Assembly: GCA_001304505.1 (NCBI GenBank)
Contig: LJUQ01000008.1
Coordinates: 1 to 41,816, forward strand
Origin: Bacteroides sp. SM23_62_1
Lineage (GTDB): Bacteria; Bacteroidota; Bacteroidia; Bacteroidales; SM23-62
DNA: 41,816 nt
Direction of reading: 5' to 3'
The notes below the pieces were generated by a model that saw nothing but the letters and a program-made list of their open reading frames with translations, did no database searches and had not been told where the DNA came from. Positions 25,501 through 31,629 of this stretch are shown here, in pieces. How positions within the stretch are numbered: position 1 is the first letter of the stretch; each line of letters begins with the position of its first letter. The translations under genes were made by a program, and so were the position numbers.

Positions 25501-26566
25501 CATAGTAATAATATGCATTTAAGGTATCTATATTATTAAAGAAGTCATTCACAAGTGATCCCTGGTCGATACAATCCTGGAATTTGATATAGAGCTCATA
25601 TGATTCGGGATCAAGCTCCGCCTTCAGATCTTCCAGGAATCCTTTGGTTCCCATGGCAAGATACTGACCCGATCCGGTTTCAGATTGTTGTTGCAGTGCA
25701 AGCAGGGTAAGACTATCGACATAGGCAATGATAGTAGCCTGGTTACCGTCAATCAGGGGAGTCTGGCTTCCATTCGTCTCCCTGGATATATTATCATAAA
25801 GGTAAATATTGAGTTCGAACAGTGTCACATTTTTATCACGGTTGCGATCTGCCAGCCCGGACAACCCACGGATCAGGTAATAGGTGAAGACACCGGCCCC
25901 GTTGCCCCATTTTGTACTTTCCATCGACAGTTCACCCACCTGGGAAGAAAGGATTTTCGAGATATTCTCCCATTGTTCTGCAAGAGCTGCTGTTGTATTT
26001 TTCAATCCTTCAGCCCCTCCTGCCAGTTTTCCCGAACGGCATGCATCGGAGATCATCAGGACTTTTGCTTTGTTTGATGAAACAATTGTTGCAAGGTAGT
26101 CCTGGACATATCCCACACCTATGGCACCTGCCATATAACAGGCTCTGGGGGAATCGTATCCAAGTAGGAAACCATTCTGGCGGATGGTTTTGGTTTCCAG
26201 GTCTCCATGCCCTGAAAAGTAAATTGCTACGGTCTCCTCTTCTTGTGTTTCAGTTAGTAACCAGTCGAGACCGGCAAAAAAGTTCGCCGATGTAGCATCT
26301 TCATTAAGCAACAGCATGATATTGGAGCTGTCAAGATTACCTCCGGCCGGGGATAGCAAATAATTATAAAATGAAAGGGCATCTGAATGTGCATACTGTA
26401 AATCATCAATATTCAGGTACCTGGAAATACCCACGATCAATGCACGGTCGATAATTACAGGCTGGTTCTCTGATGTGACCACCCTGGCACCCCTGTAATT
26501 AACCTGTGCATTCATTGTATGAATAATACAAAATGTTGCGAGGAGCAGAAATAATGTATTTTTCAT
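22562..26566 (-). CDS. secreted caspase-like (C14) peptidase with 25 TPRs
   Basis: A 1334-residue protein when started at MKNTLFLLLATF, which gives a clear signal peptide (1-21). The ORF track's 45 extra residues are not needed. Residues about 35-310 form a caspase-fold domain: His-120 in YFSGHGD and Cys-176 in ISDACRSG make an intact dyad. A linker (about 310-456) leads to 25 consecutive TPR units (about 457-1306), many ending with Y/W-rich helices. The tail has FDHIRTDPDLENIRES. The TPR superhelix is a protein-protein platform. Bacterial C14 enzymes of this type usually cut after Arg or Lys, and partners are unknown. The signal peptide argues against a cytosolic role. Its 3' end runs into element B DNA. 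Confidence 0.9.
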   Translation of the reverse strand: MKNTLFLLLATFCIIHTMNAQVNYRGARVVTSENQPVIIDRALIVGISRYLNIDDLQYAHSDALSFYNYLLSPAGGNLDSSNIMLLLNEDATSANFFAGLDWLLTETQEEETVAIYFSGHGDLETKTIRQNGFLLGYDSPRACYMAGAIGVGYVQDYLATIVSSNKAKVLMISDACRSGKLAGGAEGLKNTTAALAEQWENISKILSSQVGELSMESTKWGNGAGVFTYYLIRGLSGLADRNRDKNVTLFELNIYLYDNISRETNGSQTPLIDGNQATIIAYVDSLTLLALQQQSETGSGQYLAMGTKGFLEDLKAELDPESYELYIKFQDCIDQGSLVNDFFNNIDTLNAYYYYEKLISNQGAEKIHNRIRRTFMAALQNKTQIYLNNYVRGKDVTDSINLYQAYLEQKKAFEMVDSSFILYDNIKARYLFMESIYSYDSEAQLKMLEECVQAEPDAAYAYNELGTIYDNMEKYDKAMDAYEKAISLAPNWSYPYNNMAIVYYDMKEYEKSKEYYYLAMDKDSLLVNPYYNIGILYYHLGDTSTAIDYYLEALSIDSSYKNAYINLGIVYAENEMYSEAESLYKQCIEYADEATGYNGLGYLYHKRGDYNEAEKYFLQAYDYNDYDEKILDNLGELYDDMEKYDLSIEYYMKALDVKPGYSSALQGLGNTYFSMEDYRTALDYYFQANRSEPDSKYTLYNIGNSYYNLSMSDSAIHYLRLALEVDPAYALAMIRIGNVFMKNEEYDSAEVYMMKALEVNPRDEDILNGIGIYYYNQDLYRKAIHYYQQALNNKKNFREALYNLANCFDVMEIYDTAAIYYRKAINVDPGYVLAYYGMGDMYYDISNYDSAQVYLETAFKLNQENKDVLNGLGNLYYDLDIYDTAIIYYTKAIEIKEDFKEAWYNLGNCYSQMGNSQQALEFYRRAIMIDPKYALAYSEIGDIYYDAYEYDSAEVYLFRALELDSQDKDILNALGNLYYIRDEYESAIDYYKKALEIKNFREAWFNLGNCYDLLGDSEQAIENYLMAIRTDSSYVLAYTTVAGIYEDVGDFESAQAFYLKAAEYDPTDVEILNDIGNYYYNNREYEKALEYYRKIFDLNPEYKYALVNLGNTYDALGETGKALEYYERATLADDEYLYAFQMLGQTYYKSGEYEKSVQYFNRVIELNTEYLWSYDYLGYVYYNLLEYKKAIPYFEKVLAIDPSFTDAWYQLGNVYQHLEKYKDSERHFKKCLELDPENYNYLVGLAYTYLRMEKYDESKELFQKSIDLSPDTPFNYYNMACFYAIQYMENEAFEWLEKAFEKGFDNFDHIRTDPDLENIRESDGFDELLKKYEE

Positions 26567-26837
26567 AACATTTAATATTTTATAAAGAACTATTTTGATG
26601 AATATATTTATCACACCTTCTTGCAGATTTTGATGCTGATTTTTGCAGAGAAGATTTTCAGATAGGAAATCTGCGAATAACAGGGCTATTAGCTTCATCA
26701 ATCTGCAAGAAGCCTTTAATTGTTAATTTACAAAAGATTACAGGCTAAGTTAAAAAAAAATGGCATTGGGTGCATAAAAGGGAAAACCAGTAGCCAAAAG
26801 AAATTGATAATGAATATCTTAAGATTACTCCTTTTAT

Positions 26838-26978
26838 TTATTTATAAAAGATGGCAGTAATGAAATTAAGGATGGTATCCCATTTCACTATGACGATCAA
26901 AACAGTGATAAGCAGGAGGATATATAAAATGATCCTGCCTAAAGGGAGTCTGGAACGGTTATATGGAAGATTTACCAA
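26838..26978 (-). CDS. possible 46-residue single-membrane-span peptide
   Basis: A minus-strand frame outside the ORF track runs from TTG (26978) to TAA (26838-26840). Its product has a basic lead (NRSRLPLGR), a strong hydrophobic span (IILYILLLITVLIVIV) and KWDTILNFITAIFYK. It resembles the 37-residue peptide of the bacteriocin operon: R/K-I-x-x-x-ILL, a span, then WDT-L/I. The only start codon is TTG, and an opposite-strand frame of 45 codons is also open, so this is uncertain. It is upstream of the caspase-TPR gene on the same strand, 271 bp away. Confidence 0.4.
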   Translation of the reverse strand: MVNLPYNRSRLPLGRIILYILLLITVLIVIVKWDTILNFITAIFYK

Positions 26979-27092
26979 TGTTTCTTAATTAAGATTATCC
27001 TTTAAAACCAGAGCTTTTAGAAGTATCCGGTTGAAAATCCTCCCGGTCCTGCCAGGCAGGTGGACTTGAATGATTCACAAGCGCTGTTCTGA

Positions 27093-27244
27093 GGGGTGTG
27101 TCACAACTTCATTAAAAGGCTTCTCGCAAAGCACGCAAAGTTTAGGCAAAGACCGCAAAGTACTGAATAACAGATATGTGGTCTTTGCGAACTTCATATT
27201 TTCTTTGCACTTTTTGCGTGAAAAATTAGTTGTGACACAGCCCC
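27093..27244. repeat. inverted-repeat element C (152 bp)
   Basis: GGGGTGTGTCACAAC (27093-27107) faces GTTGTGACACAGCCCC (27229-27244), complementary except for one extra base. The interior has a second inverted layer: CGCAAAGTTTAGGCAAAGACC and then GTCTTTGCGAACTTC. It lies in the 26979-27584 gap, which otherwise shows only the two CCGG hairpins. Confidence 0.8.
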
Positions 27245-27271
27245 TTAACTACTTTGCACATTAGTTATACA

Positions 27272-27294
27272 ACTACCGGTTGGAAACCGGTAGT
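27272..27294. repeat. CCGGTTGG hairpin, copy 1
   Basis: ACTACCGGTT (27272-27281), loop GGA, AACCGGTAGT (27285-27294): a perfect 10-bp stem. It shares the CCGGTT-GGx-AACCGG core with copies at 27375, 38796 (TTT loop) and about 40283 (imperfect). Confidence 0.8.
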
Positions 27295-27374
27295 AACAAT
27301 CCCCGATTAACAATCCAGCCTTCACTTGAGTTCTAGCTGGCAAACAGGTTTGACAATTATCACCATTCCTAACT

Positions 27375-27399
27375 TTCTGCCGGTTGGCAACCGGCAGAA
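27375..27399. repeat. CCGGTTGG hairpin, copy 2
   Basis: TTCTGCCGGTT (27375-27385), loop GGC, AACCGGCAGAA (27389-27399): a perfect 11-bp stem, about 100 bp from copy 1, in the gap before the GH114-like gene end. Confidence 0.8.
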
Positions 27400-27584
27400 C
27401 TTATTCAACCCTTATCAGGATTGTAATTTTTTCTGGCATCTTAATCCGGCACTTCGTATCAGGTTATTCTAAGTTCGTCCCCTTCCGGGGTCTCTATTGC
27501 GACACTGTAACCATTGCGACTCCCCCTCCAACTATGCACCCTGCACTCATAACTCTTCCTTTTCCTTAGCCTTAGCCTCCTTTC

Positions 27585-28559
27585 TTATAGCTCCTCAAAA
27601 TACTCAAACGCATCGATAATGTCGAGGTATACCCCATCAAATCCTGCATCGAGTATCCTGTCGAGATAGGCATTTTCATCACCGAAAATAATCTGTTTCC
27701 ATTCATCCATCCAGTATTTTACCTTATAATTCCCTTCCCAGTAGGGATTTTCCTTATACAGAAATTCAGGATTACCTTTTTTCCAGTTACTTTTCCAGTA
27801 GTACCTGTAATCCTCCGCCTCACCAATACTCATATAGCTGACAACGAGTCTTTTACCTCCATTTGCTTTATTTCGCAGGGCTTCAATATCGGAACCGGTG
27901 AAAGGTTCCTCATCGAAAAACAGATCCATAATCAGGAGATCATAATTGGTAGCTGTGATGGCATTGATAAAATCCTGCCTGTTGGCAAACTGATCTGGAT
28001 TAATAAGATAGAGGAAATTTTTAATTTCACTGAGCGAGATAATCACAGAATCATTTTCACCATACGGTATGGCCGGATAGGAGGGTATATTATCCAGTTC
28101 ACGGTGATCAGCAGCAAAGGAGATATAACCTTTCAGGTTATTCTTTGAGTATGAGTCGTCCATTTTTGAAGGAGTACTGCAATAATCAGTTACAAGAATA
28201 ATCACATCAAATTCACTTGCTATATCGAGGAAATCGGCCATATAGTCTGTTTCAACAGCAGGGGTTGCTTTATTATCATCATCATACCCGTAAAACAAAT
28301 CTTCGCGTCCCTGCCCTTGAATAGCTGACAGGTATGTTAAATCGGCACTGCCTTTATTATCGCCGTTCAGGGTAATCAGTTCCTGGCCATTCTGGGGGAT
28401 AATAATGAAATCAGGACTTATTGATTTGGCGTATGCGCTGATTGCTTGCACAAAATCACGCATTTCCTGTTTAAAGTCAAGGTCGGGGATATCACGGTGG
28501 CAGGTTGTTAAAATTATAATCGGTAAAAATAATAACTGTCGATAGAATCTTTGTTTCAT
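27585..28559 (-). CDS. GH114/TM1410-like glycosidase-family lipoprotein
   Basis: A 324-residue protein with a lipoprotein signal (LPIIILTTC, Cys about 20). The body resembles the TM1410/GH114 endo-alpha-1,4-polygalactosaminidase-like TIM-barrel family: LVTDYCSTPS, then NYDLLIMDLFFDEEPFTG, KRLVVSYMSIGEAEDYRYYW, ENPYWEGNYKVKYW and ILDAGFDGVYLDIIDAFEYF. The SYMSIGEAEDYR and DAGFDGVYLDI blocks are family hallmarks and include the likely acidic catalytic residues. It would act on a surface or extracellular galactosamine-containing polymer, but the substrate is not certain. It sits after two hexamer-repeat-flanked permease genes on the same strand, with a 326-bp gap that carries a long palindrome. 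Confidence 0.82.
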   Translation of the reverse strand: MKQRFYRQLLFLPIIILTTCHRDIPDLDFKQEMRDFVQAISAYAKSISPDFIIIPQNGQELITLNGDNKGSADLTYLSAIQGQGREDLFYGYDDDNKATPAVETDYMADFLDIASEFDVIILVTDYCSTPSKMDDSYSKNNLKGYISFAADHRELDNIPSYPAIPYGENDSVIISLSEIKNFLYLINPDQFANRQDFINAITATNYDLLIMDLFFDEEPFTGSDIEALRNKANGGKRLVVSYMSIGEAEDYRYYWKSNWKKGNPEFLYKENPYWEGNYKVKYWMDEWKQIIFGDENAYLDRILDAGFDGVYLDIIDAFEYFEEL

Positions 28560-28638
28560 GGTGTAATTTTGAAGCCAAGAATAAAAGTAATCAAAATTAT
28601 AACAGAAACAGATATTAGCATCGAAGAGTGTAACGTTA

Positions 28639-28712
28639 TCCTGAACTTGATTCAGGATCTTCGAAGACGATAAGTATGTGGCACCTAAGAAGATCCTGAA
28701 TCAAGTTCAGGA
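28639..28712. repeat. long perfect inverted repeat (23-bp arms)
   Basis: TCCTGAACTTGATTCAGGAT followed by CTT (28639-28661) is exactly complementary to 28690-28712 around a 28-base centre. The symmetry extends outward with one mismatch (CGTTA against TGACG). Each arm is itself partly palindromic (CCTGAACTTGATTCAGG). It fits a REP-like or folded-transcript element. The rest of the 28560-28885 gap has only low-complexity words, among them GTGCCCTGCACCC. Confidence 0.85.
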
Positions 28713-28844
28713 TGACGATGCTATAATCCCGGGTATTGTTTTTAAGATAACTTCTAATCTGTCTGGTGTTTTTGTGCCCAGCCCTTGGTACCTGGTATCT
28801 TGAACCTTGTATTCCTCTAACTGTGCCCTGCACCCACATTTCCT

Positions 28845-28880
28845 CAGCCTCAACCTAAACCTCAGCTTCAGCCTTAGCCT
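28845..28880. repeat. hexamer array after permease gene 2
   Basis: Six degenerate NARCYT hexamers (CAGCCT, CAACCT, AAACCT, CAGCTT, CAGCCT, TAGCCT) stand immediately beyond the stop codon of the 28886-31324 gene, as at the end of the 31630 gene. Confidence 0.6.
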
Positions 28881-28885
28881 TCTTC

Positions 28886-31324
28886 CTATTCATACCGCAG
28901 TGATCTGGCCGGATTACGCAACCCTGCCCGGATAGCCTGGTAACTAACCGAAAAGATCGCTATCAGTATGGCAATCAGTCCGGTGAGCAAGAATTCCCAG
29001 AGCTTGACTTGAATACGGTAAGCAAAATTCTGCAGCCAGTTATTTGAATAATAATATCCTGCCGGAAGCGCAATTACCAGTGCAATCAATACATATACTA
29101 TAAATTGTCTTGAGAGTAACATGGAAATGCTAAGAGTATGAGCACCATGACTTTTTCTTATGCCTATTTCTTTTGTTCTTAATTCTGCTGAATATGCAGA
29201 AAGACCGAATAATCCCAGACATGAAATGAATATGGCAAAAATGGCAAAAACCCTCAGCAGTGATTTTAGCTTTTGTTCTGACTTATAATTACGGTTAAAA
29301 TTTTCATCCAGAAAGCGATAATTAAAAACAGTACCGGGTGCAACTTCATCAATTTTATCTTCAAGCATTTTAATAATATTACCCATATCGCCTAGAAATA
29401 CTTTAATAAGTAGATAATTACACCAGAGTGCGCGGAATTCAGGATCATTATTTATTTCAAGCACAAGTGGTTCAATGATATAATGAAGGGATGCATAATT
29501 GAAATCGTCACATACTCCAACGATTTCTCCACGCTGTTCAAAAAAGGAAGTTGCTTTTATTCCAACCGGATTTTCCAGGTTCAACGCCATCACGCAGGTT
29601 TTATTCAAAATGAATTCACTTTGTTCTTCGGATGGTATTTTAACATTTCGTCCTTCAACCAACTTAATTTTCATCAGTGGAATGAAATCATCATCCACAC
29701 GCAGGAATCTCATGGATGGAATATCCGCATCCTCAAGCATGTTATCCGGCCGTAAACCTTCCACACTGAATCTGTTACCGGGCAAATGACTGACAACAGA
29801 TGTTCCTGTAACAAATGATAATTGCTCCAGTTCGTTTTTTAAGGATTCCGGATTGTTGATAATCATCTCCATGGCCTGGTTGTTAAGATCCAGGATGATT
29901 ACATTTTCCAGGTCAATCCCCAGATCCTTCTTTAAGAAAAATTGCATCTGCCGGTAAATAATTACTGTTGAGAAAATCATGAAGACAGATACGCTGAACT
30001 GAAGGATGACCAGTGCTGTTCTGAGTTTGCTGGTTGTTGAGACGGGGCTTCTGAGTTCACCTAGTGCCTGGGCCGAACTGAATTTTGTAACAAAATATGC
30101 CGGGTAAACACCTGATAAAAACCCGAAAAGAAAAGCTATTAGAACAATTATGGAAATATTTCTGAGGGAGAAGATCTCCATTGAGGTAAGATTATTTTCA
30201 GTTATCTCATTATAAAAAGGAATAAAGAGGTCTACTATCAGTATAGATAGAACTGCGGATATCGCTGCAGTAAGAACTGCTTCACCGATAAACTGGAATA
30301 TCAATTGAGTCCGTAATGCGCCATTTACTTTCCTGATAGCCATTTCATTAGTTCTGTTTAATGCATTGGTAGTGGCTATATTCACATAATTAACCCCTGC
30401 AATAAGCAGGATAAAAAGGGCAGCCAGGCCGAAGACCATTGTATAGATGATGTTCCCGTTGGGTTCAATCTCCTGTTCCAGGTGAGATCTCAGATGAATA
30501 TCGGTGATTGGCTGAAATACGAAACGACCATTTTCAAGTGTTTCTTCGCGGCTTTCAAATTCACTGTAGAATTGAATCCTGAATTCCTGTAACTTTTCTT
30601 CCAGGTCACGAACATTAATTCTTTCATCAAGTTTAACATACGTATAGACTCCTGCCCAGTTCCGGTTGTTGTATAGTTCAGAAAGATTTACAGCCCGAAG
30701 CATAGCTTTGAATATTGGCCATGATAATAAATACCTGGGTTTGAAATGAGTTGTTTCGGGGAAATCTTTCATAATAGCTGTTACTGTAAATAGTGTACCC
30801 TGTATCCGTAGTTGTTTTCCTACCGCGTTGTCCTTTCCAAAATATTTTATTGCCAGACTTTCGGAGAGGACGATTGATAAGGGATCAGCCATGGGATTAT
30901 CATGATCTCCAGAAATAATTTCCCAATTGAAAAAATCAACAAAATTGGAATCCACGAAAAATCCCCCGATTTCTTCATGCGTGATCAGTGTCAGACTATC
31001 AGGCTGGTACTCAAAAACCACCTGTAACGGACGCATTCTTAAAACAGATTCTATCTCAGGTATATGACCCATTATCTCTTCGGCCATTAATGGCGGACCG
31101 TTGGCCCAATTCCTTGGGCCTGCCTCATTGTTTAACATCTGAATGACCCGGTATGTGCGGTCTGCTTTACTGAAATGTTTATCATAACTGAGTTCTTTTT
31201 CGACATAGAGATAAATCAGAATACTTACAGCAAGCCCCAGAGATAATCCAAGAAAATTTAAAATGCTGTACAACTTGTATCTCCAGAGATTTCTTATTGC
31301 TGTTATGATGTAGTTTTTTAGCAT
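28886..31324 (-). CDS. FtsX/MacB-type ABC permease (812 aa)
   Basis: An inner-membrane ABC permease of the double FtsX type seen in Bacteroidota. One N-terminal span (YSILNFLGLSLGLAVSILIY) is followed by a MacB-like periplasmic domain (about 50-280) and a three-span FtsX block that contains NRTNEMAIRKVNGA. A second span, periplasmic domain and FtsX block follow (ELRTKEIGIRKSHGA). It ends RAGLRNPARSLRYE. No ATPase is fused and no ATPase gene is in the window, so a partner must be encoded elsewhere. Such permeases use mechanical transmission rather than solute passage. It is second in a minus-strand pair and lies 305 bp beyond the first gene. Confidence 0.9.
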   Translation of the reverse strand: MLKNYIITAIRNLWRYKLYSILNFLGLSLGLAVSILIYLYVEKELSYDKHFSKADRTYRVIQMLNNEAGPRNWANGPPLMAEEIMGHIPEIESVLRMRPLQVVFEYQPDSLTLITHEEIGGFFVDSNFVDFFNWEIISGDHDNPMADPLSIVLSESLAIKYFGKDNAVGKQLRIQGTLFTVTAIMKDFPETTHFKPRYLLSWPIFKAMLRAVNLSELYNNRNWAGVYTYVKLDERINVRDLEEKLQEFRIQFYSEFESREETLENGRFVFQPITDIHLRSHLEQEIEPNGNIIYTMVFGLAALFILLIAGVNYVNIATTNALNRTNEMAIRKVNGALRTQLIFQFIGEAVLTAAISAVLSILIVDLFIPFYNEITENNLTSMEIFSLRNISIIVLIAFLFGFLSGVYPAYFVTKFSSAQALGELRSPVSTTSKLRTALVILQFSVSVFMIFSTVIIYRQMQFFLKKDLGIDLENVIILDLNNQAMEMIINNPESLKNELEQLSFVTGTSVVSHLPGNRFSVEGLRPDNMLEDADIPSMRFLRVDDDFIPLMKIKLVEGRNVKIPSEEQSEFILNKTCVMALNLENPVGIKATSFFEQRGEIVGVCDDFNYASLHYIIEPLVLEINNDPEFRALWCNYLLIKVFLGDMGNIIKMLEDKIDEVAPGTVFNYRFLDENFNRNYKSEQKLKSLLRVFAIFAIFISCLGLFGLSAYSAELRTKEIGIRKSHGAHTLSISMLLSRQFIVYVLIALVIALPAGYYYSNNWLQNFAYRIQVKLWEFLLTGLIAILIAIFSVSYQAIRAGLRNPARSLRYE

Positions 31325-31501
31325 TGGTGTTCAGTTGTTAGTTCAATAGTGTTTCCGAATCTATTATTAATTTGTTATTTCAAGAAGTCATATGTCATTA
31401 ACAATTTAGCCTTTTAACCACTGATCCGTTTATTTAGTGCTTCAGTTGTTACTAGATTATTTGCATATGTCTATGGAACCAAATCATTCCAAGGTCGCAA
31501 A

Positions 31502-31523
31502 GCCTGCCTGCCGGCAGGCAGGC
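31502..31523. repeat. 22-bp perfect palindrome
   Basis: GCCTGCCTGCCGGCAGGCAG plus GC is perfectly self-complementary with no loop. A shorter variant (CCTGCCAGGCAGG) appears near 27050. It lies in the 305-bp gap between the two permease genes, which also has the hexamer array and no gene. Confidence 0.85.
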
Positions 31524-31575
31524 GATCGAGGGAACTCGCCGGCTTTTATGTAATCATCCCTCATTGCTTCCTTTT

Positions 31576-31623
31576 TAGCCTCAGCCTCAGCCTCAGCCTC
31601 AGCCTTAGCCTTAGCCTTAGCCT
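31576..31623. repeat. 8-unit YAGCCT hexamer tandem array
   Basis: Eight perfect YAGCCT units (one TAGCCT, four CAGCCT, three TAGCCT) fill 48 bp, ending 6 bp before the stop codon of the 31630-34002 gene. On the coding strand they read as AGGCTR repeats in the 3' flank. Confidence 0.9.
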
Positions 31624-31629
31624 TCTTCC

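Noticed and set aside
26567-26701. 45-residue N-terminal extension of the caspase-TPR frame
   Set aside because: The extension has no family match, and starting at the internal Met gives a standard signal peptide.
26851-26988. Plus-strand 45-codon frame opposite the small TM frame
   Set aside because: It shows no hydrophobic span or recognisable motif; the minus frame has a clear membrane-peptide pattern, so only that one was listed, at low confidence.
28636-28839. ORF track entry of 67 residues in the gap before the GH114-like gene
   Set aside because: It is a translation of the long inverted repeat and flanking low-complexity DNA.
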